64,000 bases of DNA from Roseibacillus sp. (lineage in GTDB: Bacteria; Verrucomicrobiota; Verrucomicrobiia; Verrucomicrobiales; Akkermansiaceae): assembly GCA_028821775.1 (NCBI GenBank), contig JAPKFB010000003.1, forward strand, positions 1 to 64,000, written 5' to 3'. The position numbers were made by a program, and so were the translations under genes. The notes below the pieces were generated by a model that did no database searches, was not told the DNA's origin, and saw only the letters and a program-made list of their open reading frames with translations. Shown one piece after another: positions 56,094 to 64,000 of the stretch. Positions within the stretch are counted from its first letter, which is position 1, and every line of letters starts with the position of its first letter.

Positions 56094-56121
56094 AATGCTG
56101 CCGATGGTGATCGGCAGCATT
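56094..56121 (-). terminator. Rho-independent terminator of the PEP-CTERM gene
   Basis: A perfect 12-bp stem AATGCTGCCGAT/ATCGGCAGCATT with loop GGTG (plus-strand sequence). Read on the minus strand it is followed by TTTTTGTGTG, giving a classic hairpin plus U-tract 32 bp after the gene's stop at 56154. Confidence 0.9.
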
Positions 56122-56153
56122 GCATTCGAGAGTCTTTGTCAGTCCGTAAGGAA

Positions 56154-56879
56154 CTAGCGGCGCCGGCGAAGAACCAAGCCAATGAAGCTCAAGCCCAAGA
56201 GGGCCAGTCCGCTGGGCTCCGGTACGATGTCAAGTTTCAGATTGTCGATGTAGAAATTTTCTGCATTAGCGCCGTTCGAAGCCCAGATATTGAGACCCTG
56301 ATACTGGGAAGGTGAGGCACCTCCGTTGACCCAAGTGCCATTGTAAATCTCAGTTCCGCCATAACTCACCGCTGCGGTATCGGCGTCGAGATCGATGCTG
56401 ACAGTCACCGCGACCCACTGATCAGTGAGAAGAGCGGTTGTGGCGCCGGCTGCGGCTTGAAACTCGCCAGTCCCTCCGTTCCCGACGAGGTGCAAACCAG
56501 TCTGAAATCCGCCACTTAACGTCGCCAAGCGGCTCATATAAATTTCTGCTGTTCCGTCGAACGCCGCAGGCTGATAGAGGTCAAAGGAGAAGGCGAGCTG
56601 ACCCGTGGTAATCGGGTCTGCCAAGTCCAAGGTGGAATCGCCGCCATAGCCAGGGTTCGTCGAGAACGCGATCGATTGGCTTCCGCCACTCGCATGGGAA
56701 TCGACAATATCTACGATCCGAGATCCTCCAAAATCGACCCAGCCTCCCTGGCCGTCGGAATTTCCGAGCGCATAGCTCTCGAAGTCTTCATTAAAAACGG
56801 TAGTTGCTCCGGCGGAGGTAGTGAATGAGGCTAAACCGACGATCGCAATGATCGGCTTGAGGCTGTTGTGGATTTTCAT
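56154..56879 (-). CDS. PEP-CTERM sorting-signal exported protein
   Basis: From ATG 56879 the protein has 241 residues. It has a signal peptide (IIAIVGLASFTTSAGA), a beta-rich middle of LamG/jelly-roll character with GGNGTGEF-like turns, and a C-terminal VPEPSGLALLGLSFIGLVLRR signal: VPEP, membrane helix, Arg cluster. PEP-CTERM proteins are sorted by an exosortase and often attached to exopolysaccharide or the surface; the exosortase is not in this window. It is monocistronic with its own strong terminator. Confidence 0.93.
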   Translation of the reverse strand: MKIHNSLKPIIAIVGLASFTTSAGATTVFNEDFESYALGNSDGQGGWVDFGGSRIVDIVDSHASGGSQSIAFSTNPGYGGDSTLDLADPITTGQLAFSFDLYQPAAFDGTAEIYMSRLATLSGGFQTGLHLVGNGGTGEFQAAAGATTALLTDQWVAVTVSIDLDADTAAVSYGGTEIYNGTWVNGGASPSQYQGLNIWASNGANAENFYIDNLKLDIVPEPSGLALLGLSFIGLVLRRRR

Positions 56880-57315
56880 GGCGTAGGTTGAGTTTCTCTC
56901 TCCCCCAAAAGATCTCCGTTGAATCGGCATCCGGCAACAACAATCCGAATCTTTTTGGTCTTTTGTGCCGGAGTGAGCTCCTTGGGGATTCTGAAATATT
57001 GGGAATCATGAAAGGAATCGAGCACAGGGGGCCTAGAATTCCCAGAGTTTGGCGCATTTCTGGGCGTCGTCGCCTCAGGGCGGTGGGAGTGGGTTTCCGA
57101 GGGGAAAGGAGGCGAAAAGTGCTCCTTTGGTTCCGCTACCACGTGATCATGGCGGTAGGGGCGTCCGCTCCAGATTCCCGTATTTTGGGTCGGACGGCGG
57201 CGGGAGGCAGAATTCAGGGGTGTGGCACAGAGAAGATGGCAGAGCGCACTGCTGCGGGAGGCAGAAGGGTTCAGATTCGCGCGAGGGGAGTAGATTGAGC
57301 TTTTGAGAGAGAATG
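56880..57315. other. Gap between PEP-CTERM and VOC genes
   Basis: I see no gene. GCGGGAGGCAGAA occurs twice, at 57200-57212 and 57254-57266, which may be chance. The PEP-CTERM promoter should lie in the right-hand part. Confidence 0.35.
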
Positions 57316-57717
57316 CTACCCCTCTGGTTTGCGCGCGGCATCGACCACTTCGAAGAGGTAGCCCTCCGGCATTTTGAAGAAGAAGCGCTCGAAGGGTGTT
57401 TTGCGGATCGGCGCGATGAGCTCGGCGCCGTGGGCAACCAGCCGTTCCTTGAGCGCTGGGAACTCTGCCAGGGGATAGTCGACGGCCACGTGGCGCCCAA
57501 ACTCCTTCTCGAAGGGAGAGACCTCAAAACCCGGGACATGGAGAATGTGAATCTGTTGTCCTTCTGAGAGTTCCAGCCAAGCCGCTTCCACTTCGATGTT
57601 GCCGGGCCGCACGACGAGTTTCCAAGCCAGGGTTTGGATGAAAAAATCACGTGTCGCGATCACGTCGCGAGTGCCCAGGGTCAGGTGATTGAAGCGGGTT
57701 ACGGGTTTGTTGCTCAA
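57316..57717 (-). CDS. VOC-family (glyoxalase/bleomycin-resistance-like) protein
   Basis: A 133-residue protein with the paired beta-alpha-beta-beta-beta layout of the VOC superfamily: FNHLTLGTRDVIATRDFFIQTLAWKLVVRPG, FGRHVAVDYP, and RFFFKMPEGYLFEVVDAARKPEG. The metal-binding His and Glu positions (FNHLTL, GRHVAV, FEVVD) are kept. Substrate unknown. The start is TTG at 57717 (SNKPVTRFNHLTL); no ATG is available. Confidence 0.85.
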   Translation of the reverse strand: MSNKPVTRFNHLTLGTRDVIATRDFFIQTLAWKLVVRPGNIEVEAAWLELSEGQQIHILHVPGFEVSPFEKEFGRHVAVDYPLAEFPALKERLVAHGAELIAPIRKTPFERFFFKMPEGYLFEVVDAARKPEG

Positions 57718-57810
57718 GAGGGATACAGTCTGGCAGGTGGGTTGCGGGAGGCAAGGGGCGATGAATCTGGGAACTTGTGCGGGGGCAATCCGGGTGTCAG
57801 AATTCCCGAG

Positions 57811-58281
57811 ATGAAGTCCTCTCTCTTGCTCGGATTGTTTCTTGCTTGGCCCGGGCTGTCAGTGTGGGCTGAGGAGGACAAGAAGGCCGAAGCGAAGATC
57901 CGCTCACCGCGAGCCGGAGAGACCGTGGAGCACTGGTTTGTTGCCAAAGGGCGGACCAAGAATGTGCCGGAAGACCAGGTCGTGATTCTGTTTCGGCCGG
58001 TGGGAGAGGACGGATTTCTGTTTCCGCTCAGTGAAGGGATCAAGGGGAACCGGTCCTTCTCCGAGAAGATCTACCATGAGAAGACCGATGAGGGGATTCA
58101 GGTCATCCAAGTGCGAACCGTGCCGGTTGATATTGCCAGGAAAGTCATTGCCTATCGCCGCGCCATTCTCAAGTGGGTGGACGGGGGACGGAAGGGGACG
58201 CAGCCCGGATTTGCACCCGGCTTGTTGGAGAGCACGGTCCGCTTGACAGAAGTGGAGTATGAGCTCGAGGAGAGCGAGTGA
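57811..58281 (+). CDS. Secreted beta-sheet protein of unknown function
   Basis: From ATG 57811 the protein has 156 residues with a signal peptide (MKSSLLLGLFLAWPGLSVWA). The mature domain (IRSPRAGETVEHWFVAKGRTKNVP ... VVILFRPVGEDGFLFPLSEG) resembles an Ig-like or Gmad2-type binding module, but I cannot be certain. The preceding frame to 57634 is not credible coding. Divergent from the VOC gene. Confidence 0.6.
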   Translation: MKSSLLLGLFLAWPGLSVWAEEDKKAEAKIRSPRAGETVEHWFVAKGRTKNVPEDQVVILFRPVGEDGFLFPLSEGIKGNRSFSEKIYHEKTDEGIQVIQVRTVPVDIARKVIAYRRAILKWVDGGRKGTQPGFAPGLLESTVRLTEVEYELEESE

Positions 58282-58364
58282 GAAGAGCGGGAGGAGAGGA
58301 AGGATTGCGCGGGTGAAGGGAGGGCCCTCTTTCAACTCTACGCAATTGGCATGTTCGCAGAAAA

Positions 58365-58982
58365 CTAGGGATCGGGTTGGTATTCCTCGGTGGTGTCGAG
58401 CACTTGGGCCTTCACGATGAGATCGCGAAACTGATCCTCGGGCACGTCGTTCAGAGTCTTGAGAAAAGCGAGGAGGGAGGGGAGGTCTTTGGGGCTGATT
58501 TTTGTGGCGGCATAGCCGTCCTGTTTTTCTGCACGCGCGGTCAGTTTGGCGCGGAGAACCTTTTGTAGGTCGACCTTGCGAGGGCCCAGGTTGCGAAGCG
58601 AAGGAGCCTTCCCATCGGTAAACTGGGGGGGAGTGTGACACGCGATGCAATTGCCGACGCTGGAGGGACCTTCGTCCCGGAGGAAGGTCTTGTATCCTTC
58701 ATAGGCGGCGCGATCCATGCCTGGCGGGACCTTGAGAAGAACGCGGCCCTCCTGATTGGCGAGGCGACCGAGAATGCGCCCAGCGAGATCGCTCGCGGCC
58801 TCGCCCTCTTCGGCCTTTTCCGGGATTCGATTCGCGTAAACAAAGGCATCATAGACTGCACGCTTTGTGCTGGCGAGGCGGTGCACCTTGGTTTTCTGCT
58901 CGATCGATCCGGCCTTATCCACAGCGAGGGAGGTGCCCAGGCCCAGGGCAATTCCGATCGCGAGGACGCCCAGTTGTTTCAT
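58365..58982 (-). CDS. Periplasmic mono-heme cytochrome c
   Basis: From ATG 58982 the protein has 205 residues: signal peptide MKQLGVLAIGIALGLGTSLA, then a helical region and one heme site NCIACHTPP (Cys112, Cys115, His116). It is followed by PSLRNLGPRKVDLQ and a late region KISPKDLPSLLAFLKTL resembling the methionine-ligand part of class I or MauG-like cytochromes. It follows the propeller gene by 5 bp, so it probably is its electron acceptor. The 310-residue version from 59297 is an overlap artefact. Confidence 0.85.
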   Translation of the reverse strand: MKQLGVLAIGIALGLGTSLAVDKAGSIEQKTKVHRLASTKRAVYDAFVYANRIPEKAEEGEAASDLAGRILGRLANQEGRVLLKVPPGMDRAAYEGYKTFLRDEGPSSVGNCIACHTPPQFTDGKAPSLRNLGPRKVDLQKVLRAKLTARAEKQDGYAATKISPKDLPSLLAFLKTLNDVPEDQFRDLIVKAQVLDTTEEYQPDP

Positions 58983-58987
58983 GCGCT

Positions 58988-60631
58988 CTACTTGCCCGCG
59001 GTCTTGAGTTCGTCTCCCACGATCTCCAACTTGATGATGGAGCCGTAGCCGCGCTCGGTGTGTCGCACGGGAGCGTTCGAGTTGCAGGTCCAAAGATTCC
59101 CCTCCTCGTCGAATTCGATTTCCCGCGTGTAGGTCACACGTGAGGGCAGGCGAAACTCGACCAGCTTTTCGGTCTTGGGATCGAAGCGGTACAAGGCGTC
59201 GTTGCCTGTGCCACAAATCCAGACCTTTCCTTTCGGATCGAGGTTCAAGGCATAGGGAATCTGGTTCTCCTTGTCGGGCAGGTCGTAGACTTTCCACTTC
59301 TCCGTCTTGGGATCAAATTTGCCAAAGACTCCCGAGCCGTATCCTGGAACCCAGACCGTTCCGTCCTGAGCGAGATGCAGTCGGCGTGGTCCGCGAAAGG
59401 GAGGATTCCATTCCTTGATGTCCCCATCCGGGGAGTTCGGATCGATGCGACCAATCCGATTTCCGTTGAGCTTGGAATACCAGATCGTCCCGTCGACCGG
59501 GGAGAAGTCGATGCCATAGGGCGTGATCCCCCGCGACTCGCCCTTGCCCGCTCCGGCAGCCTGGTCTTTGCGGAGGAGTTTGTATTCCTTCACCTTGAGG
59601 GTCTTGGGGTGAAGGGAGAAACAGGAGTTCCGTCCCGCATCGGTGTACCAAACGAGTCCTTCCGGATCCTTGGGGTTGATCCGCAACGTGTGAGGGTAGG
59701 AACCGCGGCGGGCGGGGGGCTCTGCGCTCGAGGTGATGGTGAACTTCCTGGTTTTCAGATTAAACTTCGCGATCTCTCCGGACACGCACAGGGTGCACCA
59801 CATGTGCCCGTCGTTGCCCAATTCGATCGAGTGCGGCCCGCGGTATTTTCCAGGGAAGCGATGGAATTCGCGCTTCCCGGTTTTTGGATCAAGGGTGGCA
59901 ATCGAGTTGGAGGCCATGTCGACGGCATAGATCGTTCCGTCAGGGCCAATTTCGAGATCATGGATCATGGCCTCAAAGCGCTTGCCCATGTCCCACTCCG
60001 TGATTTTCGCCTTGGTGGCCGGACCGGTGGGTGCGGGGGGTGCCTGATAGGCGGGCCACTTTTCCACGGCCTCATCCGAGTATGTATCGATGAGGCGTTT
60101 CACCAAGGTTTTTTGGGTGTGTTTGTAGAGTCCGCCAAAGCCATCCATGCGCGTGATCATGGTTTCCCAATCGACCGGGCGCTCGGGAGTGCGAAAGCCG
60201 ATCGTGCCAGCCTGGTGACAGTAGGTGCACATCATCTTGAAGTTGTGCTTATCCTTCGCACTGTTCCACTTGAGCATGCTGAAGCCGCTGTTGGCCGGGC
60301 GTTGCCGTTCAAGGATTGCTCCCGTGGCGGGCTTCATGGTGAAGGCCAGGTCCGATGTTTCCATTGCGATTTTTTTCTTCCAGGAATCTTCCTCGCCCAG
60401 GAGACGGGCCCGCACGTTGAGAGTGGTGTCGCGCAGGCCGCTGATGGTGAAACTGCCATCGGCTTGCGTGAATACCGAAGTGCTCTGATTGAGTTTCTCA
60501 TCAAAGGCTGACACCGTCACGCCTTCCATGGGCTTTCCGGAACCGTCCGAGACCGTTCCTCGGATCGTATTGGCGGAGGCAGGTGAGAGGATCGCTATCA
60601 GGCTCGTGGTGATCGCTAGAATGATTTTCAT
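58988..60631 (-). CDS. Heme-containing Vgb/streptogramin-lyase-like propeller protein
   Basis: From ATG 60631 the protein has 547 residues with a signal peptide (MKIILAITTSLIAILSPASA). Domains: a carboxypeptidase-regulatory-like beta domain (about 21-100), a heme site CTYCHQAG (Cys135, Cys138, His139), and a six- or seven-bladed propeller of the virginiamycin-B-lyase type (about 230-540). The propeller repeats are like IYAVDMASNSIATLDPKTGK, YRGPHSIELGNDGHMWCTL and KVWICGTGNDALYRFDPKTEK. It is followed at 5 bp by a cytochrome c gene. Probably a periplasmic dehydrogenase or lyase with its own electron path. Confidence 0.85.
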   Translation of the reverse strand: MKIILAITTSLIAILSPASANTIRGTVSDGSGKPMEGVTVSAFDEKLNQSTSVFTQADGSFTISGLRDTTLNVRARLLGEEDSWKKKIAMETSDLAFTMKPATGAILERQRPANSGFSMLKWNSAKDKHNFKMMCTYCHQAGTIGFRTPERPVDWETMITRMDGFGGLYKHTQKTLVKRLIDTYSDEAVEKWPAYQAPPAPTGPATKAKITEWDMGKRFEAMIHDLEIGPDGTIYAVDMASNSIATLDPKTGKREFHRFPGKYRGPHSIELGNDGHMWCTLCVSGEIAKFNLKTRKFTITSSAEPPARRGSYPHTLRINPKDPEGLVWYTDAGRNSCFSLHPKTLKVKEYKLLRKDQAAGAGKGESRGITPYGIDFSPVDGTIWYSKLNGNRIGRIDPNSPDGDIKEWNPPFRGPRRLHLAQDGTVWVPGYGSGVFGKFDPKTEKWKVYDLPDKENQIPYALNLDPKGKVWICGTGNDALYRFDPKTEKLVEFRLPSRVTYTREIEFDEEGNLWTCNSNAPVRHTERGYGSIIKLEIVGDELKTAGK

Positions 60632-60879
60632 GGAAGGGGTTGCGGGATTTGGAGTGGAGAATGCTGGAGATCGAGAAGCCGAGAAGCAGGAGGCAGGGAA
60701 GAGTCCAGTCAGGAATGCGCGATCCGGGCGTCTCTTCCGCAAGCTTCCCGGGTCGAAATATTTGCGGACATGCGCCCCGATCTGCGCCACGATGAAGATG
60801 CGGTCCGCCATGGTCAGGAATGCTGACGGCCCGAGAGGGTGTGGAAGTCCTCTCTGGTGACCGCCACGTCGCTATCAAC

Positions 60880-61860
60880 ATGAACTCTCGATCGATCTTA
60901 TTCACCTCCTTGGCTGTCCTTGCCGGGGCGGGATGCCTTGTTGCCGCTTCCGAGAAGGGGGCCGTAGAAAAACGAAGCTATGACTTTGAGGAGGCCGGGA
61001 AGGAGATGGAATACCGCCTCTATGTCCCCACCAGCTACAAGAAAAAGGTCAAGACTCCCCTCGTGGTGCTGCTGCACGGGTTGGGCAGCAATCCCTCGCA
61101 AGTCATTCGCTATTCGGGGATCACCGCAGAGGCGGAGAAGCGTGGTTTTATCGTGGTGGCCCCATTTGGTTACAATGAACGCGGATGGTACGGCAGCCGC
61201 GGCAAGGGCAAGGAAGGATCCTATTTTGGGCAACCGGGCGACCCCGATAATCTTGGTGAACTGAGCGAGAAGGATGTCCTCAAGGTGCTCGAAATCGTGC
61301 GAAGCGAATTCAACATCAACGAGCACCGAATCTATCTCATGGGGCATTCGATGGGGGGTGGAGGGACGGTGTATCTCGGTTTCACCTATCCCAAGATTTG
61401 GGCGGCCCTTGCGCCGCTCGCTCCCGCCCTGCAGGGCAGCCCCTCGGTCTTGGAAAAGATCAAGGTGCCGATCATGGTGGTGACCGGGGAGCAGGATCGT
61501 CTCGTTCAGGTCGGCACGGTGCGGCGATGGGTCGAGCACATGAAGGAGCTCAAGATGACGCATGTCTACAAGGAGATTGCAGGTGGGGACCACTTTGGCA
61601 CGATCACCAATAATCCTGAAATGATTGGTGAGGTTTTTGAGTTTTTCGACACCTATCAGCGTCCCGAAGCCCGCAAGCTGGCGGAACCCTATCGCGAATT
61701 TACCAACCAGGCGGGCAAGACCATCTTCGCGAAGCCCGTGACGGTGACCGCTGGGAAAGTCACCATCGAGCGCAAAGACGGAAAGGTGTTCACCTTGCCC
61801 CTCACTTCACTCAGTGAAGTGGATCAGGAGTTTCTCAAGGAGTGGGCCGGCAGGCAGTAG
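60880..61860 (+). CDS. Secreted LpqC-like esterase fused to an SHD1-type domain
   Basis: A 326-residue protein with a signal peptide (to about residue 23). It has a polyhydroxybutyrate-depolymerase/LpqC-like alpha/beta hydrolase: LVVLLHGLGSNPSQVIR, LMGHSMGGGGT (nucleophile Ser157), TGEQDRLVQ (Asp) and AGGDHFGT (His). The last 55 residues (FTNQAGKTIFAKPVTVTAGKVTIERKDGK ... LSEVDQEFLKEW) look like an SHD1-type module, common at the ends of secreted PVC proteins. It probably hydrolyses ester bonds of polymers such as polysaccharide or cell-wall esters. Confidence 0.85.
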   Translation: MNSRSILFTSLAVLAGAGCLVAASEKGAVEKRSYDFEEAGKEMEYRLYVPTSYKKKVKTPLVVLLHGLGSNPSQVIRYSGITAEAEKRGFIVVAPFGYNERGWYGSRGKGKEGSYFGQPGDPDNLGELSEKDVLKVLEIVRSEFNINEHRIYLMGHSMGGGGTVYLGFTYPKIWAALAPLAPALQGSPSVLEKIKVPIMVVTGEQDRLVQVGTVRRWVEHMKELKMTHVYKEIAGGDHFGTITNNPEMIGEVFEFFDTYQRPEARKLAEPYREFTNQAGKTIFAKPVTVTAGKVTIERKDGKVFTLPLTSLSEVDQEFLKEWAGRQ

Positions 61861-61882
61861 GAGAAGGGCAGGGGGCGTTTTG

Positions 61883-62941
61883 CTACCGGGAGTTTTCAGC
61901 CTCCTTCAGGTGTTCCTCGAACCACGCGATCTCCAAGGCGGTCGCCGCCTCAAATCCTTGGCGGTAAATGCCGTAGTGGGTCGTTCCCTTCAGGATGTGA
62001 TACTTCACGGTAGTTCCATTTTTCTGGAGGATTTCGGCCACCTTTTTCCCGTTCATCTCCGTCTTCATGAGCTCCTCGTTCTCCACATCAATGATGAGCA
62101 CCGGAACGGTGATCTGCTCGGCCGCCTCGATGTTGTTGTGGCCGATGCGCTTGGCGTAATTGTAGCGCATGTGGGCGTAGGACGACATCTTCCCACCCGG
62201 CTTTCCGGTTTGGTAGGGGACCGGTTCGGTTTTCCCTCTCGCTTGACGGGTGAGGAGTGCGAAGTCGGCACGGATGGCCTTCTCGGACCTCCCGCCGCCC
62301 ATGCCTGGGACTTGCATCGCAACGCACTTCACGCGGGGATCATGAGCAGCCGTCCAGGTCACCAGACCGCCGCCGTAACTCGTGCCCAAGAGGCCAATGC
62401 GCGCCGGGTCGACATTCTTCTCGCCGGAGACAAAGGCGATCGCGCTGCGGATGTCTGCACATTGATCCGAAAAGTCCATCTGCCAGCGAATGGCTCGCGC
62501 CTTCACGGTGACCTCTCCGTGAGCATTGGGTTCGGGCATGGGTTCGAGCATGAGGAGCTTGCTCTCGCTCTCTCCCCAGCCGCGGTAGTCGAAGGCCAGA
62601 AAGAGATAGCCGCGCTCGACAAAGTGCGGGGCCAGTCTGGCAGGGAGCCGTTTCTTCGTTCCGCCCGTGCCGTTGACAAAGACCACCGCAGGAAGGCGTT
62701 CTTCAGGTTTGAGATTCTTGGGAAGATAGAGGTCGGCCGACATGCGGGTGCCATCACTCCAGATCGTCACCTGACGGCGCTCGACCGAATTGGGAAGGGG
62801 AGGGTAATTGCGCGCCTTCTCCTCAGAGGCCGGGCGTCCCTGCGGTTTTGGTGCTGGCGTATCCTGCGCTTGAATGATGGCGCAGAGCGCAAGAGCGATC
62901 GCTGCCGCGAAGGCGAAGAGAAGTGGTTTCGAGCCTGCCAT
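61883..62941 (-). CDS. Secreted alpha/beta hydrolase (acetyl xylan esterase-like)
   Basis: A 352-residue protein with a signal peptide (to about AIIQA-Q, residue 25). The dienelactone-hydrolase/acetyl-esterase plan is visible: LYLPKNLKPEERLPAVVFVNG, FDYRGWGES, GLLGTSYGGG (nucleophile Ser), and KGTTHYGIY (His). The acid residue would be in VLIIDVENEEL. It is a likely exported esterase for deacetylating or trimming glycans. It is convergent with the LpqC-like gene (22 bp apart) and lies just past the WA-repeat gene on the same strand. Confidence 0.85.
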   Translation of the reverse strand: MAGSKPLLFAFAAAIALALCAIIQAQDTPAPKPQGRPASEEKARNYPPLPNSVERRQVTIWSDGTRMSADLYLPKNLKPEERLPAVVFVNGTGGTKKRLPARLAPHFVERGYLFLAFDYRGWGESESKLLMLEPMPEPNAHGEVTVKARAIRWQMDFSDQCADIRSAIAFVSGEKNVDPARIGLLGTSYGGGLVTWTAAHDPRVKCVAMQVPGMGGGRSEKAIRADFALLTRQARGKTEPVPYQTGKPGGKMSSYAHMRYNYAKRIGHNNIEAAEQITVPVLIIDVENEELMKTEMNGKKVAEILQKNGTTVKYHILKGTTHYGIYRQGFEAATALEIAWFEEHLKEAENSR

Positions 62942-62942
62942 C

Positions 62943-64000
62943 TTATCGTTCTTTCGGATGTCGTCTCGTCACTCGATTCTGGGCCTCCTGGGTGAGTCCG
63001 CTGCTCGCGAGCCATTGCTGAGCGTCTTCGCGGCGGTGGCGGTAATATATTTGTCCGGTGCGGATGAGGGCCTCCTGGCGAGCATTCGGGTCGCTCACCG
63101 ACTCAGCCCAGGCAATCGCCATGGTGGGGTTTTCGTAGGCCATCCGGCTGGCGTAGCCGCTGATGGCGGAGTCGCGTCTGGGAGAAGGCGTCATCGCATT
63201 AATGTAGTTGCCGGCTTCCTCCGGATTTCGCCCGGCCCAAGAGGAAAAAGCGGAGTCCATTCCGCGGGCCTGACCTGAGCTGGAGGGCAGCGATTCCAGC
63301 CACGCCACGGCGGCGGCCGGGTCGCGTCGCGCCCAGCGCCCACCGACCTGATCGATCACGCGATTGCCTTCCGGTTGACCGCTGAGTTGGCTTGCCCATT
63401 GCGCGGCCGCTTCCGGATCCGCACCGACGAAGTCCTGGGCAATGTTCCCCATCGTTGCATTTCGCATCTCTCCTTCGGGCAGGGTGGCGGCCCACGCGGC
63501 GGCGGCTTCCGGCCCTTCCGACTGCAGGATCTTTCCGGTCACGATCCCCATCAAGTGTCCGGCCTCTCGGTCGCCCGCGGCGACAAGCCCGAGCACGAAT
63601 TCAGTCGCGGACCGCGGATTGGAATCGGCCAGGCCCTGAACCATGCCATTCATGAGATAAGACCGGTTCGCAAAGCCCTCGCTCTGGTCTCCGAGCGAAT
63701 CGAACCAGGCCTTGGCCGCTTGGGGATCCGCACTGGCCCAGCCCGCGAGGGTTGCCCCCATGTCCGGTTTCTTCGTGTCGGCACCATGCATGATCGCGTC
63801 CACGCCCCCGATCTTTCCCCACGCGTAGTGGAAGTCGCGAAAGGCAGGGTCATTGTGATCGAGGTCGGAGATCTCTTCACGCATGGTCCGGGCGTTTTCA
63901 ATCGTGATGCCAGCCAGGAGCTTCAGAAAGGCGGCCCGACGCTTGATCGGATCGAGGGTGCTTCGAAATTCCTGGCCCAGCATCTTGATTTGAGCAGTGC
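62943..64000 (-). CDS. Tandem-repeat 'WA' protein, partial at window edge
   Basis: The frame ends at 62943 and runs open to the right edge, so the start may be ATG 63983 or beyond. About 350 residues are built of imperfect repeats of roughly 32-36 residues: A-x-x-x-W-(AL)-x-x-L-P ... (d)P-x-A-A-A-x-W-x-x-x-L. Examples are PEAAAAWAATLPEGEMRN, DPEAAAQWASQLSGQPEGNR and DPAAAVAWLESLPSSSGQ. It looks like an alpha-solenoid, probably protein-binding. These repeats recall secreted verrucomicrobial proteins of unknown function. Confidence 0.7.
   Translation of the reverse strand, partial: TAQIKMLGQEFRSTLDPIKRRAAFLKLLAGITIENARTMREEISDLDHNDPAFRDFHYAWGKIGGVDAIMHGADTKKPDMGATLAGWASADPQAAKAWFDSLGDQSEGFANRSYLMNGMVQGLADSNPRSATEFVLGLVAAGDREAGHLMGIVTGKILQSEGPEAAAAWAATLPEGEMRNATMGNIAQDFVGADPEAAAQWASQLSGQPEGNRVIDQVGGRWARRDPAAAVAWLESLPSSSGQARGMDSAFSSWAGRNPEEAGNYINAMTPSPRRDSAISGYASRMAYENPTMAIAWAESVSDPNARQEALIRTGQIYYRHRREDAQQWLASSGLTQEAQNRVTRRHPKER

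Noticed and set aside
1-64000. Genome-wide reassignment of TGA from stop to an amino acid
   Set aside because: TGA ends many intact genes here (e.g. nanA, the symporter, glcF, several sulfatases) with correct family lengths. The other TGA interruptions coincide with decay.
1-64000. CRISPR array, prophage or complete insertion sequence
   Set aside because: No regularly spaced repeats, phage structural genes or intact transposase was seen; only the MITE and an IS481 remnant.

Overview
The window reads as the chromosome of a free-living, probably aquatic Verrucomicrobiota bacterium (Verrucomicrobiales-like). The evidence is a Verru_Chthon cassette protein A, a PEP-CTERM protein, a PSD1/DUF1553 + DUF1501 pair, a PVC-type CxxCH-heme dehydrogenase, an SHD1-fused esterase, five secreted sulfatases and a Tat-exported sialidase. 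GC is high, genes are dense, and clear Shine-Dalgarno sequences are rare, so several starts were chosen from signal peptides and family length. Calls rest on motif reading only; no database was searched.

Layout. 1-8.5 kb is housekeeping: a LysM tail, lipA, a secreted EEP phosphatase with tatA, hrpB, a degenerate YugP-type protein, a beta-CASP nuclease and a GDPD-like protein. 8.7-13.5 kb holds a Verru_Chthon prepilin-like protein with a companion, and tRNA-Val(CAC). 13.5-16.2 kb (minus strand) is a sugar-epimerase/DJ-1/LamG operon with a decayed cytochrome gene inside. 16.4-24.7 kb holds nanA, a NanM-kelch::Na+ symporter fusion, a broken TfoX-C gene and three sulfatases. 24.7-30.6 kb is an aminotransferase-glcDEF-HAD block that could convert phosphoglycolate to glycine. 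30.9-37.1 kb has two more sulfatases, a MITE, an LRR protein, an EamA transporter and the sialidase. 37.7-48.3 kb carries large heme and DUF proteins typical of the phylum. 48.5-50.5 kb carries the most striking object, and 50.6-64 kb holds an RNA helicase, a PilT-like ATPase, a PEP-CTERM protein, a cytochrome/propeller pair, hydrolases and a repeat protein.

Highlight. At 48510-50537 one reading frame is interrupted only by a TGA at 49401, inside the motif Cys-Leu-Thr-[TGA]-Pro-Pro-Phe of a deiodinase-like thioredoxin fold. A 6-bp hairpin with a GGTCT loop follows 24 nt later, as a bacterial SECIS should. I read this as a secreted selenoprotein with four EF-hands before and two after the redox domain.

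How the genes fit together. Sulfatases and sialidase would strip sulfate and sialic acid from host-type glycans outside the cytoplasm. The kelch-symporter fusion would epimerise and import sialic acid, and NanA would cleave it to ManNAc and pyruvate. The glycolate block handles C2 acids. The DUF1501/PSD1/heme proteins and the selenoprotein form a periplasmic redox neighbourhood of unknown function.
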